NCBI GenBank assembly: GCA_019188255.1
Contig: JAETXT010000002.1
Coordinates: 1,736,001 to 1,800,000 of the forward strand
Direction: 5' to 3'
Length of the DNA: 64,000 bases
DNA from: Verticillium longisporum
Lineage: Eukaryota; Ascomycota; Sordariomycetes; Glomerellales; Plectosphaerellaceae
Below the pieces are notes generated by a model. The model did not search any database. It was not told the origin of the DNA and was given only the letters and a program-made list of their open reading frames with translations. The position numbers and the translations under genes were made by a program. Numbering within the stretch: the first letter of the stretch is position 1; each line of letters begins with the position of its first letter. Of the stretch, positions 11,001-21,614 are shown in pieces.

Positions 11001-12939
11001 ACCAGGCGTGCGTCGGCACGGAGGACTGTCAGAGGCGCATGGTGTCCATCGAGACGAGCAGCGATATTTGGATTTACAGTCTCATCACCAAGGCGACGAT
11101 TGAGATGATCAGCCCCGTGGGCGGAGTGGCCGTCCTCGGCAAAGACAACAAGATCAACTACTGCGACGTCGTCATGGCCTGGTTGGGCAGCGCCACGGGC
11201 GGGAGCTCGAGCAAGGGCGTCATCTACCGCTCGCCCATCTCGGCGACTGTCATTCCTCTGTCGGCGACGACGGTGCCCAAGGGCGCCACGCTGACGATCG
11301 ACCGCCCTGTGGCGAGCAACGTCGTTTCGCTGCCTAAAGATGGCAACCAGAACCAGCCAAAGGGTCCTGGAGCGTCAAAGTGCAACGTACGTTGGAGCCC
11401 TGTCACCTGGAGATCCCATGCCGCTGGAAAAAGGAGATCAACCGCTGACACTGAGTGACATAGACCTGCGATCTGGCCCGCGCCATATCCTCGACGTGCT
11501 GTGGCACAGGAGGCAGCTTGGGCAACCCCATTAATGTTCCCGCCGGTGTTCCGATCCCGAGGCCTTTCCACCTCCCTCCCGGCTTTGTTCCCAACCAGCC
11601 CATCGTCGACACGTCCGGCAAAGAGTGGCAGGCCGGCGTTCCCTTGACGCAAGAAGTCGAAGTCCCAGCGGGCACAGTATTCACCTTCCCGCTCATCGTG
11701 CCGGCAGGTCTCCCTTTCAGTGACAAGTACACGCCCGAGGAAAACCAGGACGACGACGACAGCGGCGCCCTTTACCTGCCTGCCGACTTCTGGGAGGGCG
11801 AGCACACTGTCAGCTGCCGATACCCTTGTACCATCGTCTACCCGCCGTCGGCCACGACGACAACCTGGATTCCACCGCCGCTGACGACGGTGGTCAGCAG
11901 TCAGACCATCACGTTCACTGTCGAGAAGCAGACGACAGAAAAGGTGCACATATCCAAGACGACGGTCAAGACGGAAAGCGGCTCGCAGCCGACCGTCATT
12001 GTTGCTCCCATCCCGGCGCCCAAGCCTCTCTGCATCAGCTACACGATCCCCATTGTCAACATCAAGGTCAAGTTCGGTCTCTGCCCGCCCGACCTCAAGC
12101 CGTTCCCCCCTCCGATCCCCAAGGTGACCATCATTCCCGTGCCCCCCGGCGGCAAGCCGGGACCCACGACGCCTGGTAACAAGCCTTCGGAGGAGCAGGA
12201 GCAGCAGGAGGATGACGAAACGCGTGAGAACCCGGTGTGCCCATTTATTCCGTACATCTCGGACGACTACGACTCTGGCCTGCCGGGCTATAACCCCTTT
12301 GACCCCGAAAACTACGATCCGGACACGGACAGCTACCCGTGGAAAGACGGCGGCAGCGGGAACAACGGCGGCGGCAGCAGCAGCGGGCCGGGCGCCGGCA
12401 CGGGAACCCCCAAGACGACGACGATCCCCGTGCCGCCCAAGACGACGCGCACGACGACCGCCACGACGCCCGTGTCGACGAGCAACCCGGTGCCCAAGCC
12501 GACGGACCCGCCCAAGCCGAAGCCGCCGCAGCCGGGCACCAACAAGGCGACGTGCTGGGGCAGCGGGCGGCAGGTGTACGGGCACGAGCTGCAGGACGCG
12601 CTCAACAAGTTCTGCGACTACGCCGACGGCACGCGGATCCACGGCAACCAGGAGCTCGCCATCGCCAAGTCCGGGTCCTGGTGGTCGATGCTGCACGTCG
12701 GCGTCACGGGCAAGAACAACTGCGAGTTCACGATCCGCGCGCAGGAGTGCAAGGACATTCTCAACGAGGTCGTCGGCTGCAAGCCCTACAGCGCCTCGCT
12801 GCTGCGCATCGGCGGCTACGTCGAGAACAACTGCGCCATCTGGAACCTCGATCCCGATGCCAGCCTCGACGGCGAGTGTCCGCCGATCCCCATTCCCTTT
12901 TTGCGATTCTTCTGCGCCGCGAAACGCGTGTTTGATTAG
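8070..12939 (+). CDS. GH55-type exo-beta-1,3-glucanase with long C-terminal extension
   Basis: Seven exons (8070-8885, 8951-9061, 9133-9215, 9285-10518, 10573-10621, 10680-11386, 11464-12939), all in phase, encode about 1491 residues. After a signal peptide (ILSLLLLLLSLAAVQSQA) and a poorly conserved pro-region, two pectate-lyase-3-like beta-helix modules occur, each opened by a near-identical motif: KDYGAKGDGVTDDTAAIN (about residue 210) and APYNAKGDGKTDDTAALN (about residue 565). This tandem arrangement is the hallmark of GH55 glucan 1,3-beta-glucosidases, which release glucose from beta-1,3-glucan outside the cell. Typical GH55 proteins are about 750-800 residues. Here roughly 490 further residues (from exon 7) contain Cys-rich, Thr/Pro-rich and Gly-rich linkers. 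They end in a compact module with at least five Cys (CWGSGRQVYG ... NNCAIWNLDP) that looks like an independent domain of unknown type. Confidence 0.85.
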
Positions 12940-15097
12940 AGCAAGCTTCGGTGCTTGGTTTCGAGGCGAGGACGGCCTCGACGGCCGGGGGTCCGGGGAT
13001 ACGCAAAGCATGTTCTTAGTATCGTACAAGATGTAGTCGCGTCCATAGCATGAATCAATTTCAAACGTTCGTTCTCTGCCGTGAGTCCGCGTTGCGTGTA
13101 GTCGACAGGAGTCTGGCAGATCGCAACCGAAGGGGGCTCTTTCGATATTCGCACAGCCCCTCTTGGTATTGACTTTCGCAAATCCATTCGTCCAGGGGAA
13201 CGTTCGTCCAGGGTAAAAAATGTGCTATCAAACGAGAACCCCCAGAGAGCATAGGTCACCAGGCCGAGTGGCAAGGATCTACGACTGCACAGCACCGAGA
13301 CTGCCGGCTTCGAACCGGGCCTCGAATCCCCTCACTCTTCCGTCTCTCATGTGCACCGTCCAAACTAGCGAAAGCCTCGAGCCTTGCATTTGTCACACGT
13401 CAAGAGCAGCCTCCCCCCCGTCTGCATGATGCACATGTACCCCTTGACCGCATCGGCGCACTTCACTGCAGGGGCCGGACCCCGAACCCCCAACCCCCGG
13501 GGCTGTGCGCGCAAACGCCACGTCCTGAGATCTGATATCTTTGGTCCGATCCTTGTCGCCTGGGGTCACTGTTGCGCTGCTTTCTTTTGACTCGACCAAC
13601 ATGACTCTTGTCTGCCGAGGGATGCGTGGCCGTCGCCAACAGTCAAGATGCGGACGATGCTCTTCAACGGGCAATGAGCGACAAGCCGGCCCCTCCTGCA
13701 CGGCAGAGACGACATGCTCGGTACCAAGTTTGGGCTCGTCGGTGATGGGACAAGTCCGGACGGAGAGTCGTCCAGATCCCCGGGGACAGCAAAGCACCCT
13801 CTGCCGTTCGGCCTCGTGGTCATCTCGTGGTTATGCCGTGGTCATCTCATGTCTCGGCCGCGGGCCATACATACCTTACCTACATAAGGCCCGTGCCATC
13901 ATGTTGCTTTTGCCGATCAGACCCATCCGTGCTGACGGGGGAGGGGAAGGGGGAGCATACTCCTGTGTTTTGTGATTGATATTCACTGCTGCTTCGAGCC
14001 TCGTGACAAAAGCAAGCAGCCTGTTCTGTGCATCTCATGCATCATGCGTCACATCGAACCGAACGATAACAGAAATCCTACCTGACCCTGCTTGCTCTCT
14101 TCGCGGAAAGCCCCCGGGCCGATGAGAGAACCCTCGGGCCTCCTCTGCCAAACCCGCCAAGCGAACCATGTTCTAGACCAGCAGACACCTATCTCGCCGC
14201 GTGAGAGAGATGGGAAATCACAGGATGCCATCCCCTTTCTGACTCTTGAACCCACACCCTTTGCCCCTCCGTCCTTGACCTACCTCCCTACCTTGTGCTC
14301 GGAGACCATCGCCGACCCTTCTTCGGGACTGAAGGAGCCGAGCCTCTCATCTCCCCCCGAAAGACGCCGTCCCTCCTCCGGTGACCGCGCCGTCCGAAGA
14401 CATCTCCACTCGTCCATCCTCACCTGTCCCGAGAAGCCGGGAGCCACATCCGTGCGCGACGCCAGTCTGCGCCTTTTGTCAGTGCCTCTGTCTGCCCCTC
14501 GAGCAACCACGCCCGAGCGCCAGTCCGTGCATCAATTCATCCGTCTCAGGGCGCGCCAGTGCTAGAGTGCTGCAGGTTCTCGTCCCTGCGCTGGGCCGTG
14601 GGCCAAAGGCCGGTTTTGTTTTAAGTTTTCGAGATCGCCGGTACCTCACGGTATCTTTTCCGTGCTAGCAATTGCTAGCAGCGCCCGCCCGGTGCCGTTT
14701 ATCCAAGACGAGCTACGTCGACATGTACGCCAACTGCTTCTGCCAATACTATAGTTGCGCGAGGTTCTCTTGTAGCTCAATTGTTGGCTGAGGGAGATTG
14801 TTGATGATTAAGCAAGGCACTCGCCAACATATCGAACCAACCAACCAACAGGAACTTCATGGTCACGTTTGCTTCGCATCAGGCTCCCTGTATCTGACTA
14901 GCAGAGAAGGCTGGGCAATAGACGTCAAAATACACACGTGAATGCCCACTGTCCACGGGCATGTCCAATAGCGGCCTCTGTTGGTGTCTTACATGTTTGC
15001 CTTGTGTGCCGTGTCGACCTGATAACTCTCATCAGCATCAACACGAACGACCTACCCGAGGAGCACCAGCAACGGCAGAACAGTTGTCGCCGGAGCC
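12940..15097. other. Intergenic, nothing firm
   Basis: Over 2 kb without a convincing gene. A segment near 13255-13330 has tRNA-like words but does not fold as a tRNA (see rejected items). No repeats of note. Confidence 0.4.
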
Positions 15098-15725
15098 ATG
15101 AATAACTCAGCAACTCACATCCAAATGCCCACAATAAGCAGACCCTTCATCACCCGCCCACACCCTGACTCCCTCTCTCAGCGCATCGCAGCCTGGCTCT
15201 ACACGCGTATCCGCCAACACCAGACGCCGCCGCCCCTGGACGCCGCGGTGCGGGAGCTGGGCGTTTCAGTACGCATCGGGGGACAGGGGCGGGGGAGGGC
15301 CGGTCGGCTCTTCGGCGGATAGGTGGTTCGGCGCCGTGCCGGAGGGGACGGACATATTGCTGACGCATGGTCCGCCGAGGGGCCACCTCGACGACGGCGG
15401 CAAAGGGTGCAGCCTGCTCCTCGCCGAGATATGGCGGGCCAGACCTAGAGCTGTCGTGTTTGGGCACATCCACGCTGGGCGGGGCGTCGGGCGGCTGACC
15501 TTTGACAGGGCGCAGGCCTGGTATGAGACTGCCGTGGCGGGGGACGGCCAGCGGTGGATTGCCGTCCTTGGTCTGGCTGTGCTTCTCGTTTGGTCCCGTG
15601 TCGTGGCTTTTCTGAGTTTGATGAGAGATACGCACGCGGGCCGAGGCACTCTGCTAGTCAATGCTGCTGTCGTTGGAAGGCGCCGACACCGTGCGTCCAG
15701 AGGCGCCATAGTGATCACCATATAG
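15098..15725 (+). pseudogene. Calcineurin-like metallophosphoesterase remnant with internal deletion
   Basis: From about 15234 to the stop at 15725 one frame reads as the C-terminal part of a fungal calcineurin-like phosphoesterase: PWTPRCGSWAFQY, then WFGAVPEGTDILLTHGPP and VVFGHIHAGRG. These are the conserved SPWTP, LLTHGPP and GHIH metal-ligand motifs. The N-terminal catalytic motifs of the family (DTH, GD, GNH) are absent. Directly upstream, in a different frame, 15098-15230 reads SLSQRIAAWLYTRIRQHQ, which resembles the extreme N-terminus of these proteins. The simplest reading is loss of the central 150 or so codons, with a frame change at a GC-rich junction near 15225-15240. The family match of the C-terminal part is clear; the N-terminal match and the deletion are inferred. 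An unrecognised distant first exon is the alternative. Confidence 0.65.
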
Positions 15726-17432
15726 TGACACCGTTGTCTTGCATCATCTCTAGCTCGGAACTTCTTCCTCTGCATCACACTCGAGTTGCCTCTTGGCCTC
15801 GGAGAGAGTCTTTGGCGGGACTCTGAAACTCCAAAATGCGCCCACTCCATGACTAAAGCCATCAGTATCATGGCTGATGATCACAACCGCTTCAGAGCCG
15901 TTTCTGAGCTGGCCGTAATCTTCCGTCATGGCCACTCTTCCGTGGCCAATCTTCCGAGGTAAAGAGGCCGCAACCTCGACCTCACTCCCCCAACCCAGTA
16001 CATAGACCCAACCCAACCTCAGGTCAAGAAACCCCACAACCTCAAACAAACTAGCCAAGCAACCCATGTCCCTGCCAGCACATCCTCCGCTCTAAAGTAA
16101 GGTCCTCGACGGCAGCACCATCACCCAAGAAAAGGGCGTCACCCTAAGGCCAGGCCAAGGGAAGAAGCAAACAGGCAGACACTGGAGAAGGAGAAGGAAG
16201 GGGGAAAAAAAACCTACGTTCGATCCACAACACACCCAGCGATCCGAGCACAGCAGTCTCCGAGAACGCCACCACGAAGACAATCCCAGCACTTTGACCA
16301 TGCGTCCGAGACACGGCGGACGCGCCCCACGTCGGCTGCAGACGTTTGTCGCGCCTTCGCCGGGGGCTGATGATGGGACGTGCCGCACGCCACGCAACTG
16401 CACCTATCGAAACAGAAAAGGGTAAAAGAGCCATAGATACCGGGGGTCGGAAAGGGTCGATCGCTGATCCAAGCACCACGTCAGCCCGCGCGGGGGGAAA
16501 CCAGCCATCAGCGGCACATCGTTGCGCTGTTGGATTTTTCTTTTCTTTCCGCCATGCAGGCAGAGAGACAGAGGCAGAGCGAGCGTGTGTGCATCTTTCG
16601 CGTTGCACTCGTCTCGCAGCATGCGTCATGCGCCGTGATCAGAGGGCAAGAGAGTGCATCTGCCGCTTAACGCTACCAATTATCGTCCAGGTTCCCCGGC
16701 GCGGGGAGCACAGCACGGCGGCGCTCGGTCATCGACTCTTGGGCCTCCTTTTGCCCATCAGACCCCACCCCGTCCGTCGTGCCCATGGAAGCTAGACAAC
16801 CTGGACTGTTAGTCGAGTTGACTAGCAGGAGTGTCGCTTCGCAAGTCGACGCACGCGAGCGACTCCTCGTCCTCGTGCGTGAGCTGAGCGACGGCGTGTA
16901 ACACATCACGGCGTGTGGCAGAAATTTGTATTCGGAAAGGGGAATCCCCCATGTTTCATTTGTATTGTATTGGCAAAACGAGAGTGTTGCCGTCGAGGTC
17001 AAGTTCAATGTCGCTGACGATCCACTGCAATTCGCTCTTCATCAGCCCACCTCTACGAGGTGGGGAGGGGAGTAGCAGAAGCAATAATGCTCACGGGCCC
17101 GAGAGTCAAATGCAGTCAACGCCTGTCCCATGCTGCTGTAGTGTCGCGCTCACAACGCCAATCGCCCAGCTAGTACGATTTTTCCCAAGCATGAAAAAAA
17201 ACACGATCCCCGCTTTGATGAGATGAGAGAAGAAAAAAGAAAAGGAAAGGAAAGAGAGTGAGAGTGGGAGCGAGCAGGACGCGGGACCGAGGTGCGAATT
17301 AATTAGATTGTATACAGATACAGGGTATAAGGGAAAAGATGAGAGGCTCAGAGTCGCTAAGCCGCAAAGGACGCTACAACGCTTGCTTGGTAAAGAAAAT
17401 TGTCGTGACGTGGGTGAAGAATGACTGGTCGG
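15726..17432. other. Intergenic, GA-rich tract
   Basis: No supported gene. A purine-rich tract of GAAAA/GGAAA words lies at about 17222-17275, near the 3' end of the following minus-strand gene. Otherwise nothing recognised. Confidence 0.4.
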
Positions 17433-20400
17433 CTATGGAGCCCGTCGGACCTTGTGCCAGAATCGCTTCATGACACCGCGGTCGTTTACCTGGGCTTGCC
17501 ACTGGTCCATGGCAGCAAACTGCCTTTCGAAGCTTTCCTTCGAGTTGCCCTCTCTGGCACACGACACGGGGTCAAACTCGTCCCGGAGCGCATTGGATGT
17601 TGACTTGCGGCTGGCCATGGGGCCCTTGTGCTGCCATCCGTAAATCTGATCCTCGTTGGCACGGAGATCGGGCCTCGTCAACGTCATGCGCAATGTCATC
17701 TCTCTGGAAGACGGCGCCCCAACTGAGCCTTCGTCAATCGGCTTGTCAAGGCCTTCGGGTTCGATGGGCACACGAAGGGGGCGAACGGCGGGCTTCTCAA
17801 ACGCGTGGGGCGTCTTTGGTGAATCCGTTTCCGCGGCTGACATCTCGTCACTGTAGATGGATGACTTGTCATCAGCGAGGAACGTACGCGGCTTCTCTTG
17901 CATCTTGGGCACGATGACATCGTCTTCGGACGGTTTCATCTCCTTGACGGCGCCCTCCGTTGACGGAAACCCGTACTGCACAGCTTCATCAAACTTGAGA
18001 GGAGATGCGAGGTAGAGCTTGAGCTTTTGTCGGGCCTCTGGGTCCTGGTAGTGGGCGGCGGCGGGATCAAATCCAGTCGTGGCATCCTTGGGACTCTGCT
18101 TTGTCGATATCAAGGAGAGCGCTCGGGACTTGCGCCGCACGTGAACCGCCGGATTCGCCAGGGGACTGCTGCTTGGAGGGTATGCAGGTGACGTTGGTGT
18201 CGTTGCGTGCGTCGTGCCAGGTCTGCCGGAGGAGATGGATGAACGTCCGAAAGGGACCTTAGTGATCGAGAGGTGCCGACGGAAGGATGGCCTGCGCGAC
18301 TTGGTTGGTGGTGGGAGTTCTTGTCGCAGATTCGCATGGTAGTCGTCAAGGTGCAGGCGGAGATCGAGCTCGTCATCTTCCTCAAGCCACCTAAAACTGT
18401 CGTAGAAGGAGTCCGAACCCTTCTGTACGGCCTCGGGAATCCAAGGCCGCGACTCGTGAGTCTCCATGGTCTGGGGGCGGGGCGGGACCAATGTTGGGCT
18501 GCACAAGCTCTCGGGGATGGCCACGTTGGATGCTCTGCGGCCGGACCTGCGCACCGTGTCGTTGGGTGAGGTCAGCTTGATGTTGTGTCTGCGCAACCTG
18601 GCAACGACAATCTGCTCCTCGCTTGTCAAGTGCTGCCGCTTGATCTTGTCAGGGAGGGTCGCATAAAAGGAGGGGCGGCGCGAAGATCTTCTGGTAAGAC
18701 GGCTGCCGGCTTGCTCTGAGACGATGCGCGATGTTCGCCTTCTTCTCTTCTTCAAGCTCGAGAGAGTGACGCTGTCAAGGTCGGTGGTTGTAAAGCTGGT
18801 GCTCGTTTCGGTGTCGGTGTGCCGGGTGGGAGCGCTAACAACAGCGAAAGAAGGCTGGCTTATGTTGGTGGGTGGCAGTTGGGCGAAGCGAAGGCGCTCG
18901 AGAGATGAGAAGTACTGCGGGCGGGGCCAAGGGCTTTAGTACAACGAACAAAGATCCTGCCTCGAAAGTCGTAGGGGGGCAAGGCAATGCAACAGTCAAT
19001 AACACCAGTGGGTAGAGAGAGAGAGGGGGATGTCTTAATGCAGGAACGAAGCGTACGGGGGTGTGAGAATGTTGTATGCGGGACCTGCATGTCAAGCGCA
19101 ACGGATCAGAGGGCCCAAGTTCCAGTCGTCGAGTCGGTCAGACACATCAGTACCGAGACGGGGGGACGCCAACAGGTAGATGTAGCCTCGTAGCTCGAGA
19201 ACAGGCCGCAGCGCTCATGCAGGTGAGGTGCCTCACGCCCACATATGTCGCCTTGGCGGTTGAGGGGGCGAGAAGACTGGCAGGGTCGTGGTGCCGGGTG
19301 CAGCAAGCCAGAGAGGCCAGAGACGGGCAAGGTGCGTGAAGGAGGAGTGTGTGGTGGGACTATCACCAGGCGATTGGAGGGAGGGGAACGTGATGAGGAA
19401 TTATTGGGGGTGGGTGCCTTGTGGTCGATCACTGGAAGTTGCATACCAGGCCTGCCGCTTGGAGCTTGTCTCCTGTGTCTTTCTTTCCGTCCGTCCCTTC
19501 CGTCTGCCGTGGAGTCTGGGTGGATGTGGTCGTGGTGTGGTGGAGGACAAGGGAGCACGCTAGCTGTGACGCCTGGCGCGTATCTTGGTCGCTTTGAGCA
19601 GGGGGTTGCAACCGTTGTGGGCTGGTGCCGTAGAAGACGGATGATGGCGTACAGAACGTTGTACTCGGTCGGGTGTAAGGCGGCGACGGGTGAATTGGGT
19701 TGAGAAGAAGACAGATGGGAGGGACGATTCCGTGTAACCTGGGGCGGGGACCAGTCTGACGAGGACGCGGCCTTGAGATGCGAACGAGAGAAAGGGACAG
19801 AGCCAGGCGAGACTTATGATCAAGATGAACACCGCTCATGCCCATCCATGCACGCTCTTGGCCATGACCGAGTCGAACACACCTCAGCAGATTGAAATTA
19901 TCTGTCGCGGGTGGCCGAATCACAAAAGCCCGAGCGCCCAAAGCATCGCCAGGCTTTGCAAAGTTGGGGCTGTCCAGGGGGGGGCCTGCGCTGGGATTTG
20001 GGCGCTTCTCCCTTTTAGGCTTGGGGCCATAGGAGGGGAGAGGGGGCCACCATTGGGGGGAAGGGGAAGGGGACGGGGGGGTTAGTGGATGCCAGGCTGT
20101 TGGTGCTGGCACCGGTGCTGGTGTGAAGGTACCTCAGGTAGGTGGGCTCAGGCTGCTGGACCCAATCGAGCCATGTGGGGGGGACGAACGAGTCGAGTTG
20201 GCCGTGTAAAGATTGGGAGGGAGCAACACAAGGGAAAATGGTGAAAGAAAGAAAAAAGCAAAGACACGCGAGAATGAGACATGAGACGGTAAACAGGAAC
20301 CCGGGACAGGCCCAGAAGTGAACGTACCTTGCGTTGAATGGTCAAAGGGAGAGCCTCGAACTCCTGCTTCGTCATGTTCGCCGTGATATCGCCGGGCTGC

Positions 20401-21614
20401 TGCTGGTGCTCTTGTTGTTGTTGTTGTTGTTGTTGTTGCTGCTGCTCCTCTTGATCAAGACCCTGCATGCCGCCCTTGAGAGTGTCTCTGTCGAAGCTGC
20501 TTCTACGGCCGATGATCGTCATGGCCGATTCGGAGCTGATGCGGCCTTCTGCAGGAAGCGGCAGAAAGTCATCTTGCGTTGCGCTGCTGTCTCGCTTGGG
20601 CCATCGGAAGTGAAAGTGGTGGCTCTTGGAGGTAGAAGGACGACGACAGGCCTCGTTGTCAAAGTCGAAATGCGGCGAAGGTGGCGGTGGGAGATCTTGC
20701 CATACGTGAGCCCAGGGTCCTTGATGCGTCTTGAGGTTCCAATCGTGAACGCGATCGCGATCGAAGCCCGGAACAAGCTGTGGCTCGCAAGCACGAGCCG
20801 ATAGCGTTGGTTGATGGTGATCGAGCTGTGATCGGCGAGAGCGCTGCGATTGGGAGTCTAGGTTGAAAAGGGAAGTCGTTGTGGAGTTCCAGTCTAGCAA
20901 TTGCGTTTGCACGCTGCCAGTCGTCGCTTCCATTCTGTTTCGGGTTTTGACTATCGCGCCGTCGCCGCCGCCAGTCGTAGCTGCCGTTGTGGCCGACGGC
21001 ATTGTCCAGGATGGTGAAGGCAAGCGTGGCCGAGGAAATGGCGAGGAAGCGGTGACTGTTGTGGTTTCTGCCCCTTTCCTGCTGCTTCTGCCAAATGGCC
21101 CGTGGCAGTTGCCAATGGTCGTGCCGGTGCCGGTGCTGGCGTTGGTGCTGCAGCTGCTGATACTGATCTTATCGCTGTCGCTGCCAAAGTCTGTTGAGAC
21201 CGCAATTGCCGAGGGCGACCAAGAAGTCGTCTTGGACTCGGGCACAAACTCGGATGCAGGACCAGAAATCGACGCCAGACTCGACCTTGCGGAAAAGAGA
21301 AAGGTCGCCGTCGGCGACGACGACGCCCCCGGAGCGAAAGCAGACATGGAAGCGAAATCTTCACCAGGAATGGACGGAGAGACCGAGTCAACACAAGATC
21401 TGCCGGGCATATCGGTCTCGAGGCGCCTTATGAGGCCATGCGCATCTGCAACGGTTGCATCCCCCTTTGAGCATGTTTGGCTGTGACTTGGGCTTGCACT
21501 CGACCTTTGGATCCAGTTCGACCGGGGACTCCCATGCCCGTGCCGCCTGGATTCACGAATCCCCGAGTCGCCGCGTGATACGACCCCCGAAGATGACAGC
21601 GCCGACACTGTCAT
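17433..21614 (-). CDS. Conserved fungal protein of unknown function (polyglutamine, Ser-rich)
   Basis: Two exons, 21614-20328 and 18914-17433, join in phase to 922 residues across LTIQRK|YFSSLERLRFAQL. I recall a similar sequence spanning this joint in conserved Pezizomycotina proteins, sometimes loosely annotated as mucin-like. Exon 1 is Ser/Thr/Pro-rich with a run of about 12 Gln. Exon 2 begins with a segment that looks like a conserved core (LPDKIKRQHLTSEEQIVVA, then GRRAS), followed by a low-complexity tail with a short acidic patch (FRWLEEDDELDLRLHLDDY). No signal peptide or membrane span, so probably cytosolic or nuclear. The frame in exon 2 is fully open upstream of its first ATG (18755) to the acceptor at 18915, which supports joining. 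No enzymatic domain is visible, and the function is unknown. Confidence 0.7.
18915..20327 (-). other. Unusually long intron (about 1.4 kb)
   Basis: Inferred intron of the preceding gene: GTACGT donor at 20327-20322, CAG acceptor at 18917-18915. It is G-rich on the plus strand (G runs near 19977-19983 and 20036-20082). Most introns in this window are 50-160 bp. It could hide an alternative promoter, but I see no coding exon in it. Confidence 0.55.
20412..20446. repeat. Trinucleotide repeat encoding polyGln
   Basis: TTG/CTG triplets on the plus strand (CAA/CAG on the coding strand) giving about 12 consecutive Gln in the 922-residue protein. A likely length-variable microsatellite. Confidence 0.9.

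Noticed and set aside
11224..13029. 601-codon open frame antisense to the GH55 gene
   Set aside because: It follows from the GC-rich codon bias of the sense exon; Arg/Val/Gly-rich product with no family resemblance. The same holds for the antisense frame at 9265-10518.
13255..13330. tRNA-like words (GGCCGAGTGGCAAGG and GGCTTCGAACC)
   Set aside because: The T-arm has only a four-pair stem with the loop out of register, and no matching acceptor stem was found.
19429..20112. 227-codon frame inside the 1.4-kb intron
   Set aside because: Low-complexity Pro/Ser/Arg product without motifs or splice support.
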